The notes: a model not told the origin generated them from the letters alone. A DNA stretch of 9,348 nucleotides from Oscillospiraceae bacterium (GCA_017501805.1 JAFVWG010000271.1:1-9348); one strand, 5' to 3'; shown: positions 1 to 6,445, counted from the first letter of the stretch. Numbers and translations: made by a program.

Positions 1-3
1 CTT

Positions 4-44
4 GCAAAAAGAAAAGGGTTTTGGATGCCCAAAAGAAAAAACGC
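4..44 (+). repeat. Left arm of an imperfect 41/40-nt inverted repeat pair
   Basis: The sequence matches the reverse complement of 317-356 at roughly three quarters of positions. Both carry two AAAAGAAAA-type blocks about 15 nt apart, ending in CGC. The blocks are low complexity, so part of the similarity may be compositional. The function is unknown. Confidence 0.35.
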
Positions 45-316
45 AAACGATCCTTCGGTGCATCCGTCTGTCTCCGGCGTGCGTGATTTGCATTGACTCT
101 ACCCCAAGCGCCGCTGCCGCTGATGCAGCCCACGACGAACTGCGCAGCAGCCAAACAGCCGCCTGCTGTGGCTGAAGATCGGAACTGCCAAAGGCGCCGC
201 CGGTAAACCGTATGCACTTTCGCGCGGATGGCAGCAGCGGCAGCGAAGCACAACGCACAGTCGATTCGATCTTTGCGCGCCGCAAAGTTTCCTCCGCACC
301 TACAGCAATGCACCAA

Positions 317-356
317 GCGCCTTTTCTTTTGGAGTGCAAGAACCGTTTTCTTTTGG
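317..356 (-). repeat. Right arm of the imperfect inverted repeat pair
   Basis: Inverted partner of 4-44, with TTTTCTTTTGG blocks at 321-331 and 346-356 separated by GC-richer sequence. Its distal block also forms the left arm of the hairpin at 343-374. I recall similar TTTCTTTTGG/CCAAAAGAAA elements as common intergenic repeats in Clostridia, but could not check this. Confidence 0.35.
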
Positions 357-374
357 CGCGACAAAAGAAAATGG
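343..374. repeat. AT-rich hairpin, 10-bp perfect core
   Basis: The arms TTTTCTTTTG (346-355) and CAAAAGAAAA (362-371) are perfect complements around the loop GCGCGA. A G-T wobble and two C-G pairs extend the stem to 343-374. No T tract follows on either strand, so it is not a classical intrinsic terminator. Confidence 0.55.
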
Positions 375-394
375 GTCTTGATGATCCAATCCCT

Positions 395-447
395 TCCGCT
401 CCGCGGAACACATCCGGTTTCACTTTGCACTCTGCATTTTGCATTTC
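395..447 (+). repeat. 53-nt repeat, copy 1 (upstream of the GH3 gene)
   Basis: It starts with a small TTCCGC / GCGGAA hairpin (arms 394-399 and 403-408, loop TCC) followed by AACAC. It ends in heptamers TGCACTC, TGCATTT, TGCATTT (426-446). Copy 2 is at 2755-2808 in the same orientation. The first 17 nt match at 16 positions and the last 22 nt at 21, with a diverged centre. The repeat ends directly against the Shine-Dalgarno sequence of the GH3 gene. Confidence 0.7.
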
Positions 448-454
448 AAAGGAG
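448..454 (+). promoter_or_regulatory. Ribosome binding site of the GH3 gene
   Basis: AAAGGAG sits 8 nt before the ATG at 463 and settles that start over an in-frame TTG at 439, which lies inside the repeat and upstream of this site. Confidence 0.85.
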
Positions 455-462
455 TTTCTGCT

Positions 463-2505
463 ATGAAAAGAATGATCGCCGCCGCGCTGATCCCGATCCT
501 TCTGCTGCTCCTGCTCACACCCGTCTGCGCCGCCGCAGAGGACGACTGCACCCGCCTGCTCGCCTCTATGACGACGGAGGAAAAGCTCACGCAGATGCTG
601 ATGCCCGCTCTGCAGAACTATGAAGGCGCTCCCGTCACGGAGCTTCCCGATGCCCTGCGCGGACTTTTGGAGCGCCGCGGCTTCGGCGGTGTGATCCTCT
701 TCGCGGAAAACACAAAGGAGATTGAACAGACCGTGCGCCTGACCGACGCGATGCAGCGGGCAAATGCCGTCGGGGATCGTCCGCAGCTCCTGCTTGCGAT
801 CGATCAGGAGGGCGGCGGTGTCACGCGGCTCGGACGCGGCTGCGCGATGCCGGGCAATATGGCGCTCGGAGCGATCGGCGACCCCGCCGACACCCGCTCC
901 GCCGCAGCCCTCATCGGAAACGAACTGCGTACGCTTGGCATCCACGTGGACTTCGCTCCCGTTGTCGATGTGAACAGCAATCCCGAAAATCCCGTCATCG
1001 GGCTTCGTTCCTTCTCGGACGATCCGCACCTCACGGCGGAGCAGGGCGCGGCGTTCGTGCGCGGACTCGGGAACGCGGGCGTGATCGGCGTGCCGAAGCA
1101 CTTCCCCGGTCACGGCGACACCGCCACCGACAGCCACACGGGACTCCCCCGCTCCGAACGGACAAAAGACGAGCTGCTTGAAGCGGAGCTCGTTCCCTTC
1201 CGCGCCTGTATCGAGGCGGGCGCGGAAATGATGATGACCGCGCATATCCGATATCCACAGATCGAAACCGAAACCGCCGTCTCCACCGCCGACGGCGAAG
1301 CGATCACCCTGCCCGCCACCCTCTCCCATACGATCCTCACCGATTTTCTGCGCGGCGAGCTGGGCTTTGACGGCGTGATCGTCACCGATGCAATGAATAT
1401 GGCGGCAGTCGCAAAACACTTTACCCCCGTCGATGCGGCACGGCGCGCGATCGAAGCAGGCGCGGATCTGATCCTGATGCCTGTGGATCTCTCCTCACAG
1501 GCAGGACTTGCCGCGTTGGATCGCTATCTGTCCGAGCTGACGCGCCTCGCGGACGCGGGCGAGCTTTCCATGAAAAAGATCGATGCGGCGGTGCTCCGCA
1601 TCTTAAAGCTGAAACAGGCGCACGGTCTGCTTGCGCCGTACGACGGGTCTGCGATCGATCAGCGCGTAAACGAAGCGCTTTCCACCGTCGGATCCGACAT
1701 ATATCACAATTTGGAGTTTGCGCTCGCAAAGAAAGCGATCACGCTGCTCAAAAACGAAAACGACACCCTCCCGATCACACAATTCGACCGGAAGACCGTC
1801 ATCCTCACCGCCTACGACAATGAAGTGAAATCCATGCAATACGCGCTCTCCCTGCTTCGGGACGCGGGCGCGCTCCCCGAAGACGCAGGCATCGAAATAT
1901 ACTCCCGACAGTCCGCAGAAGCGCTCTCCGCGCTCGTGCAAAACGCGGGACACGTTCTGGCGGTCTCTGAGGCACACGGAAGTGCCTACTATACAAGCGC
2001 CGATGCGTCGGTGCTCGATACCGTCCTGCGCACGGTCCACGCCTCCGGCGGCAGGTTCACGCTCATCAGCGCGGAGCTGCCCTACGACGCGGCGCGCTTC
2101 CCGGATGCGGACGCGATCCTGCTCGCCTACGGCTCCAAAGGAATGTCGGAAAATCCTCGGGATGCGCAGAGCCCTGTGCGCTCCTACGGACCGAATCTCC
2201 CCGCCGCGCTCTATTTGGCATTCTGCAAAGATGCCTCTCCTATGGGGCGCGTTCCCGTGGACATCCCCGCACTTGACGCAAATCTCCGCTATTCCGAGGA
2301 TATCCTCTACCCGCGCGGAAGCGGGCTGACCTATCGCGGCTTTGCGCGGGAGGAAGCCCCCGTTTCTGCGGAAACACCGCCTATGGAAGAGCCTCCCGTT
2401 GAACAGACCGCCGATGTGACCTCCATCCCCATCGCCGCACTCTCCCTGCTCATCGCGATCGCCCTTGCCATCGTCATCCACCGCCGTAAAAGCTCCCCGA
2501 AGTAG
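463..2505 (+). CDS. nagZ: Beta-N-acetylhexosaminidase, NagZ-like GH3, secreted and membrane-anchored
   Basis: A 680-residue glycoside hydrolase family 3 enzyme predicted to remove terminal N-acetylglucosamine from peptidoglycan fragments or other glycans outside the cell. Residues 1-25 are a signal peptide (KR, a long Leu run, then an AAA end). The TIM-barrel domain carries DQEGG (114-118), the NagZ signature KHFPGHGDTATDSH (212-225) and the nucleophile D309 in VTDAMNM. D223/H225 match the family's Asp-His general acid dyad, and the 84-residue distance from H225 to D309 equals that from H234 to D318 in the Bacillus subtilis enzyme as I recall it. A GH3 C-terminal domain follows from about residue 415 (KKAITLLKNE at 423). 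A Pro/Glu-rich linker (about 630-652), one hydrophobic helix (about 655-672) and HRRK suggest a C-terminal membrane anchor. No lipobox is seen at C22. The gene stands alone; glycan specificity is inferred. Confidence 0.92.
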   Translation: MKRMIAAALIPILLLLLLTPVCAAAEDDCTRLLASMTTEEKLTQMLMPALQNYEGAPVTELPDALRGLLERRGFGGVILFAENTKEIEQTVRLTDAMQRANAVGDRPQLLLAIDQEGGGVTRLGRGCAMPGNMALGAIGDPADTRSAAALIGNELRTLGIHVDFAPVVDVNSNPENPVIGLRSFSDDPHLTAEQGAAFVRGLGNAGVIGVPKHFPGHGDTATDSHTGLPRSERTKDELLEAELVPFRACIEAGAEMMMTAHIRYPQIETETAVSTADGEAITLPATLSHTILTDFLRGELGFDGVIVTDAMNMAAVAKHFTPVDAARRAIEAGADLILMPVDLSSQAGLAALDRYLSELTRLADAGELSMKKIDAAVLRILKLKQAHGLLAPYDGSAIDQRVNEALSTVGSDIYHNLEFALAKKAITLLKNENDTLPITQFDRKTVILTAYDNEVKSMQYALSLLRDAGALPEDAGIEIYSRQSAEALSALVQNAGHVLAVSEAHGSAYYTSADASVLDTVLRTVHASGGRFTLISAELPYDAARFPDADAILLAYGSKGMSENPRDAQSPVRSYGPNLPAALYLAFCKDASPMGRVPVDIPALDANLRYSEDILYPRGSGLTYRGFAREEAPVSAETPPMEEPPVEQTADVTSIPIAALSLLIAIALAIVIHRRKSSPK

Positions 2506-2523
2506 TTTCGATCCACCGCCGTA

Positions 2524-2558
2524 GGGGCGATTACCAATCGCCCTCCTGCCGAAGGCAG
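2524..2558. repeat. Two adjacent perfect mini-hairpins just after the GH3 gene
   Basis: GGGCGATT (2525-2532) pairs with AATCGCCC (2536-2543) around ACC. CTGCC (2546-2550) pairs with GGCAG (2554-2558) around GAA. A third, GCGC-GAA-GCGC, follows at 2569-2579. No T tract follows any of them, so they are not textbook terminators, although the first could end GH3 transcripts weakly. Confidence 0.6.
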
Positions 2559-2590
2559 TATGCGATCCGCGCGAAGCGCAACAAGGAAAC

Positions 2591-2646
2591 GGCTCCTTTG
2601 TGTAAAGGGAGCTGTCAAGCCGTTTACGGCTTGACTGAGGGATTGT
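2591..2646 (+). repeat. Double-hairpin repeat module A
   Basis: The first stem is GCTCCTTT (2592-2599) against AAAGGGAGC (2604-2612) with a one-base bulge. The second is a perfect 9-bp stem, GTCAAGCCG (2614-2622) against CGGCTTGAC (2627-2635), with loop TTTA. The tail reads TGAGGGATTG. I recall close relatives of this arrangement as multi-copy intergenic repeats in Oscillospirales; that is memory, not a search. Confidence 0.65.
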
Positions 2647-2677
2647 CCATCCAATCGCGCGCAGCGCAGCAAAAAAA

Positions 2678-2728
2678 GCCTTCCCCTCTGGGGAAGGTGG
2701 CATTTGCAAAGCAAATGACGGATGAGGT
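2678..2728 (+). repeat. Double-hairpin repeat module B
   Basis: It shares the architecture of module A. CCTTCCCC (2679-2686) pairs with GGGGAAGG (2690-2697) around TCT, then CATTTGC (2701-2707) pairs with GCAAATG (2711-2717) around AAA, then a tail ACGGATGAGG. The stems are unrelated in sequence to module A, but the joints (GGNAGNTG between stems, TGACNGA after) look related. Confidence 0.65.
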
Positions 2729-2754
2729 CTCCGCCCGCAGGCGTATTTGATCGT

Positions 2755-2808
2755 TCCGCTCTGCGGAACACTACAATTTTGCATTATGCATTCTGCATTT
2801 TGCATTTC
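2755..2808 (+). repeat. 53-nt repeat, copy 2 (downstream of the GH3 gene)
   Basis: Direct-orientation partner of 395-447. It opens with the hairpin TTCCGC-TCT-GCGGAA (2754-2768) and closes with four tandem heptamers TGCATTA, TGCATTC, TGCATTT, TGCATTT (2780-2807). Together the copies bracket the GH3 gene. Confidence 0.7.
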
Positions 2809-2861
2809 TATTGCGGCACACCACGCCTCTTCACGATTCACTTGCCGCCCGCAGGCAACAA

Positions 2862-2895
2862 GAAAACCGGCGCTCCCAAAGGAGTGCCGGTTTTC
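2862..2895 (-). terminator. Intrinsic terminator of the trxB / mtnN-remnant transcript
   Basis: GAAAACCGGCGCTCC (2862-2876) pairs with GGAGTGCCGGTTTTC (2881-2895), a 15-bp stem with one G-T wobble and a 4-nt loop. Both edges are A/T tracts, so it could work in both directions. It lies 6 nt after the stop codon of the mtnN remnant, so it was probably that gene's terminator and now serves trxB. Confidence 0.8.
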
Positions 2896-2901
2896 TTCTC
2901 A

Positions 2902-3081
2902 TCACAATTTTTCCAGCATCCGCAGTACGATCTCCGAACAGCGCTTTGCCGCCATATCCGCAAATCGCTCGAATGCCATCTCATCCGATCCGTCGACCTT
3001 GTCCGAGATCGCGCGGAGGATGACAAAAGGCGTCTCGTTCAGCCGAACGGCGGCGCGGTGAAATGCCGCGCCGCCGTGTTG
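2902..3081 (-). pseudogene. mtnN: 3' remnant of MTA/SAH nucleosidase
   Basis: Read on the minus strand, about 59 codons are open and end in TGA (2904-2902). The frame includes HGGAAFHRAAVRLNETPF, VILRAISDKVDGSDE and AAKRCSEIVLRMLEKL. This resembles the C-terminal end of 5'-methylthioadenosine/S-adenosylhomocysteine nucleosidase: a MEGAA-like strand, an RAISD loop holding the catalytic Asp, then the final helix. A complete enzyme has about 230 residues, so roughly three quarters is missing, including the N-terminal base-binding region. No start or ribosome binding site exists; the similarity begins about 18 nt after the trxB stop. The surviving frame has no stop or visible frameshift, so the loss may be recent. 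A related nucleoside phosphorylase-family member is the alternative. Confidence 0.75.
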
Positions 3082-3086
3082 TTTGC

Positions 3087-4004
3087 TTATTCCTGTCCGT
3101 CCAGGTATCTGCAGGCCGCCAGCGCGGCAACCGCGCCGTCCGCCGTGGCGGTCGTGACCTGCCGAACGTTCTTTCGGCGGCAGTCTCCCGCGCAGAAGAT
3201 GCCCCGCGTCTTCGTCCTGCAGTCCTCGCCGGAGGCGAAATAGCCGCGCTCATCCAGCTCCGCAAGCGCGCGGTAGGGCTCGTTTTCCGGGATCAGACCG
3301 ATCGCAAGGAACACGCCGTCGCAGGGGATCTCGCTCGTCTCACCCGTTGCGGTTTTCCGAACCTGCAGACCGGTCAGTTCGCCGTCCTTCCGCAGATATC
3401 CCTCCAGCCGCATCCCGGTCATCGTACGGACATTCGGCTTGGCAAAGAGGATCTCCTGCAGGCGCTGCTCTCCCGTAAAGAAGTCCAGATCCTGCACAAC
3501 GATCACTTCCTTGCATTTTCCCGCAAGCAGGATCGCCTCCTGCAGGGCGGAGTTTCCGCCGCCCACAACGGCAACGGTCTTGCCTTTATAGAAATCTCCG
3601 TCGCAGACGGCGCAGAAAGAAATACTGTTTCCGACCAGCTCTTCCTCCCCGGGCAGACCCGTCATCCGATGCTTCACACCGGTCGCAAGGATCACCGTGC
3701 GCCCCTCAAAGGTGTTCCCCTCCTCGGTACGGACGATCTTGCGGTCTCCCTCGTCCAGAACTTCCGCAGCGGTCTCCAGCTCGACCTCCGCCCCCTGCGC
3801 AAGGATCTGCTCCAGGAACTTGTCGGCAAACTCGTTTCCGCTCAGACTTGCAAAGCCGGGGATATTCTCCACCTGCGGCGAATGGGTGATCTGTCCGCCG
3901 AAGCCCGCCTTTTCCAGAACCAGAACGCTTTTTCCGTTCCGCAGACCGTAGAGCGCCGCGGTCATTCCGGCGGGACCTCCGCCGATCACGATCATATCAT
4001 ACAT
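3087..4004 (-). CDS. trxB: Thioredoxin reductase-like flavoprotein with altered pyridine-nucleotide motif
   Basis: A 305-residue low-molecular-weight thioredoxin reductase family protein that should pass electrons through FAD to a dithiol redoxin. The FAD motif GGGPAG is at 8-13, the redox pair C131-A-V-C134 is followed by DGD, a second dinucleotide motif GGGNSA is at 148-153, and the C-terminal FAD motif is AGDCR. The family's HRRDGFRA loop, which binds the NADPH 2'-phosphate, reads QDLDFFTG at 171-178, so the usual arginines are gone; NADH or another donor is possible. The ATG at 4004 is chosen because GGAGG lies 8 nt upstream. An in-frame ATG at 4043 falls inside a hairpin and has no such site. 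The gene follows nrdD by 74 nt on the same strand and probably recharges its fused redoxin domain. An NAD(P)/FAD oxidoreductase with another partner remains possible. Confidence 0.88.
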   Translation of the reverse strand: MYDMIVIGGGPAGMTAALYGLRNGKSVLVLEKAGFGGQITHSPQVENIPGFASLSGNEFADKFLEQILAQGAEVELETAAEVLDEGDRKIVRTEEGNTFEGRTVILATGVKHRMTGLPGEEELVGNSISFCAVCDGDFYKGKTVAVVGGGNSALQEAILLAGKCKEVIVVQDLDFFTGEQRLQEILFAKPNVRTMTGMRLEGYLRKDGELTGLQVRKTATGETSEIPCDGVFLAIGLIPENEPYRALAELDERGYFASGEDCRTKTRGIFCAGDCRRKNVRQVTTATADGAVAALAACRYLDGQE

Positions 4005-4012
4005 CGTCATTT

Positions 4013-4017
4013 CCTCC
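4013..4017 (-). promoter_or_regulatory. Ribosome binding site deciding the trxB start
   Basis: GGAGG on the minus strand is 8 nt before the ATG at 4004. The next ATG upstream (4010) would be only 2 nt away, and the ones further up overlap or precede the site. Confidence 0.8.
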
Positions 4018-4032
4018 ATCGTATCAAAAGAG

Positions 4033-4067
4033 GGCTGCTGCAAATGACGGATTCATCTGCAGCAGCC
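4033..4067 (-). terminator. Hairpin between nrdD and trxB, weak terminator or processing site
   Basis: GGCTGCTGCA and TGCAGCAGCC are perfect 10-bp complements (4033-4042 and 4058-4067), with an inner ATGA/TCAT pairing. On the minus strand it begins 11 nt after the nrdD stop and is followed by CTCTTTTGATA, a poor T tract. It may terminate part of the nrdD transcripts or stabilise their 3' ends while letting some reach trxB. Confidence 0.6.
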
Positions 4068-4078
4068 GTGAAAGCAAA

Positions 4079-6445
4079 TTATGCGCGCATGAGCCAGCCC
4101 TTGATCTCGGACACGCCCTTGAAGCTCTCAAAGCCGCTGTCGCCTTCGATCACCAGCGTGGGTGCCTGCCTGACGCCGAACCTGGCAACCTGCTCCGCCG
4201 TCTCTTCGGAGACGAGGATCTTCTCATAGGCGATCCCGGCCTTGTCCAGCAGAGCGCAGGCCAGTTTGCAGTTGGGGCAGGTGGCGGTGGTAAAGAGCAG
4301 ATACTTCGCACCGGAGATCTCTGCCTTTTCCGTCTTCTCGCAGGTGTCGCACTTCGGACCCGTATGCGTCAGACGGGACGTTCCCACGTCATAGAGCTTG
4401 CGGTCGCGGAACTCCTGCGCCTTGCCGTCGTTCCAGTTCTGCACGGGTCTGTAGTAGCCGGTGATGCGGCTGTAGACCTCGGTGGTCGCGCCGCAGTGCG
4501 GGCAGGTGTACTGCTCGCCGGTGAGATAGCCGTGATCTTTGCAGACGGAGTAGGTCGGCGACATCGTGTAGTACGGCAGCTTGTAGTTCTCCGCGATCTT
4601 GCGGACAAGCTCCGCGGCGGCCTTCCAGTCGGGCAGCTTTTCGCCGAGGAAGGCGTGGAACACGGTGCCGGAGGTGTAGCGCGTCTGCAGATCGTCCTGC
4701 ACATCCAGCGCGGAGAAGATATCCTCCGTGTAGCCGACGGGCAGATGCGACGAGTTCGTGTAATACGGCGAACCGTTTTCGTTTGCGGTAATGATCTCGG
4801 GATACTGCTCCTTGTCGTGCTTCGCAAAGCGGTAGGAGGTGGACTCCGCCGGCGTCGCCTCGAGGTTGTACAGATCGCCGTACTCCTCCTGATAGTCGCT
4901 CAGACGCTCGCGCATATGGTCGAGGACTTCCTTGGCGAACTGCTGCACGCGTTCGTCGGTCAGATCCTTCTTCAGCCACTTGGCGTTGAGGCCCGCCTCG
5001 TTCATGCCGACAAGACCGATCGTGGAGAAGTGGTTGTCAAACGTGCCGAGGTAGCGGCGGGTGTAGGGATACAGACCCGCGTTGAGCAGCTTCGTGATGA
5101 CCGTGCGCTTGGTCTTGAGGCTGCGCGCGGCAATGTTCATCAGATGGTCGAGGCGCTCGTAGAAGTCCTTCTCATCCGCCGCAAGATATGCCAGGCGCGG
5201 CAGGTTGATGGTCACGACGCCGACCGAGCCGGTCGACTCGCCGGAGCCGAAGAAGCCGCCGGACTTCTTGCGGAGCTCGCGCAGATCCAGACGCAGACGG
5301 CAGCACATGCTGCGCACGTCGGACGGCTCCATATCGGAGTTGATGTAGTTGGAGAAATACGGCGTGCCGTATTTTGCGGTCATTTCAAACAGCAGCTTGT
5401 TGTTTTCCGTCTCGCTCCAGTCGAAGTCTCTCGTGATGGAGTAGGTCGGAATGGGATACTGGAAGCCGCGTCCGTTGGCGTCGCCTTCGATCATGATCTC
5501 GATGAAGGCCTTGTTGACCATATCCATTTCCTTCTGGCAATCGCCGTAGGTGAAGTCCAGCTCCTTGCCGCCGACGATGGCGTTGAGGTTTTTCAGGTCG
5601 TTGGGCACGGTCCAGTCGAGCGTGATGTTGCTGAACGGCGCCTGCGTGCCCCAGCGGGACGGCGTGTTCACGCCGTAGACAAAGGACTGGATGCACTGCT
5701 TGACTTCCTTCTGGGAGAGGTTGTCCACCTTGACGAAGGGAGCGAGATAGGTATCAAACGAGCTGAACGCCTGTGCGCCCGCCCATTCGTTCTGCATAAT
5801 GCCGAGGAAGTTGACCATCTGATTGCACAGGGTGCTCAGATGTCCTGCGGGAGCGGAGGTGATCTTGCCGGGAACGCCGCCGAGGCCTTCCTGGATCAGC
5901 TGCTTCAGGCTCCAGCCCGCGCAGTAGCCGGTCAGCATGGACAGGTCGTGGATGTGGATATCCGCGTTGCGGTGTGCATCCGCGATCTCCTTGTCGTAGA
6001 TCTCGCTGAGCCAGTAGTTGGCGGTGATCGCGCCGGAGTTGGAAAGGATCAGACCGCCGACGGAATAGGTGACGGTGGAGTTTTCCTTCACGCGCCAGTC
6101 GTTGATCTGCAGATAGTTGTCCACAAGGTCCTTGTAGTTGAGCAGTGCGGAGTTGACGTTACGCACCTTTTCGCGCTGTTTGCGGTAGAGGATGTACGCC
6201 TTGGCGACGTCGGCATAGCCGGCTTCGGAAAGCACCTTTTCCGCGCTGTCCTGAATGTCCTCAACGGCGATATTGCCGTCCTTGACCTTCGGCTCAAAGT
6301 CCGCGGTGACGCGGAGCGCCAGCATATCGATGATCGAGGGATGGAACTGCTTGTTCTGAGCCTCAAACGCCTTGGTCAGCGCAGCGCTGATCTTTTGGAT
6401 CGAGAACTCGGCGGAAGAGCCGTCTCGCTTCAATACCCGGTACAT
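4079..6445 (-). CDS. nrdD: Anaerobic (class III) ribonucleoside-triphosphate reductase with fused redoxin domain
   Basis: A 788-residue glycyl radical enzyme that makes deoxyribonucleotides without oxygen. An ATP-cone regulatory domain spans about 1-90, then the ten-stranded barrel with active-site cysteines C175 (in GYCAGWSL) and C381/C382 (in SMCCRL), matching C175 and C384 of the E. coli enzyme as I recall. A zinc site is suggested by C635, H638, C648 and C651, and the glycyl radical is G663 in RITGYYRPV. The Met lying 9 residues before the radical Gly in formate-dependent enzymes is Thr here, which points to the redoxin-dependent NrdD type. After the catalytic end comes C699-D-T-C702, then an NrdH/glutaredoxin-like domain (about 712-788) with C723-P-N-C726 and a cis-Pro loop (QAPT). 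AAGGAG lies 8 nt before the start. nrdG is upstream and trxB downstream. The fusion partner's role as internal reductant is inferred. Confidence 0.96.
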   Translation of the reverse strand: MYRVLKRDGSSAEFSIQKISAALTKAFEAQNKQFHPSIIDMLALRVTADFEPKVKDGNIAVEDIQDSAEKVLSEAGYADVAKAYILYRKQREKVRNVNSALLNYKDLVDNYLQINDWRVKENSTVTYSVGGLILSNSGAITANYWLSEIYDKEIADAHRNADIHIHDLSMLTGYCAGWSLKQLIQEGLGGVPGKITSAPAGHLSTLCNQMVNFLGIMQNEWAGAQAFSSFDTYLAPFVKVDNLSQKEVKQCIQSFVYGVNTPSRWGTQAPFSNITLDWTVPNDLKNLNAIVGGKELDFTYGDCQKEMDMVNKAFIEIMIEGDANGRGFQYPIPTYSITRDFDWSETENNKLLFEMTAKYGTPYFSNYINSDMEPSDVRSMCCRLRLDLRELRKKSGGFFGSGESTGSVGVVTINLPRLAYLAADEKDFYERLDHLMNIAARSLKTKRTVITKLLNAGLYPYTRRYLGTFDNHFSTIGLVGMNEAGLNAKWLKKDLTDERVQQFAKEVLDHMRERLSDYQEEYGDLYNLEATPAESTSYRFAKHDKEQYPEIITANENGSPYYTNSSHLPVGYTEDIFSALDVQDDLQTRYTSGTVFHAFLGEKLPDWKAAAELVRKIAENYKLPYYTMSPTYSVCKDHGYLTGEQYTCPHCGATTEVYSRITGYYRPVQNWNDGKAQEFRDRKLYDVGTSRLTHTGPKCDTCEKTEKAEISGAKYLLFTTATCPNCKLACALLDKAGIAYEKILVSEETAEQVARFGVRQAPTLVIEGDSGFESFKGVSEIKGWLMRA

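Larger units (their letters stand above)
1..447. other. Non-coding region upstream of the GH3 gene
   Basis: No gene is supported here. The open frames are short, arginine- and cysteine-rich in the way random GC-rich DNA is, and lack ribosome binding sites. The stretch holds an imperfect inverted repeat pair (4-44 and 317-356), a 10-bp perfect AT-rich hairpin (346-371) and the first copy of a 53-nt repeat (395-447). I could not identify a convincing -35/-10 pair for the downstream gene. Confidence 0.6.
2506..2861. other. Repeat-rich spacer between convergent genes, no coding content
   Basis: About 355 nt separating the GH3 gene from the minus-strand trxB/mtnN-remnant unit. It is an array of small inverted repeats, most with 3-4 nt loops, interrupted by short linkers and a run of TGCATTN heptamers. 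I see no gene on either strand; the frames crossing it are accidental. Individual elements are listed separately. Confidence 0.75.

Noticed and set aside
99..299. 66-codon minus-strand frame near the left edge
   Set aside because: It has no ribosome binding site, an Arg/Cys-rich random composition, and lies in the repeat-framed non-coding block.
439..462. TTG start extending the GH3 protein by eight residues
   Set aside because: It falls inside the heptamer repeat and before the Shine-Dalgarno sequence; the ATG at 463 gives a standard signal peptide.
2780..2807. Tandem TGCATTN heptamers considered as a CRISPR-like or iteron array
   Set aside because: The units are contiguous without spacers, only four in number, and there is no replication or cas gene; treated as part of the 53-nt repeat.
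1603..2841. 412-codon minus-strand open frame opposite the GH3 gene
   Set aside because: It overlaps the conserved GH3 C-terminal domain and runs through the hairpin repeats; its composition is not protein-like.
3063..4229. 388-codon plus-strand open frame opposite trxB
   Set aside because: It is antisense to trxB, whose FAD and CAVC motifs are clear, and extends into nrdD; this is a frame shadow.
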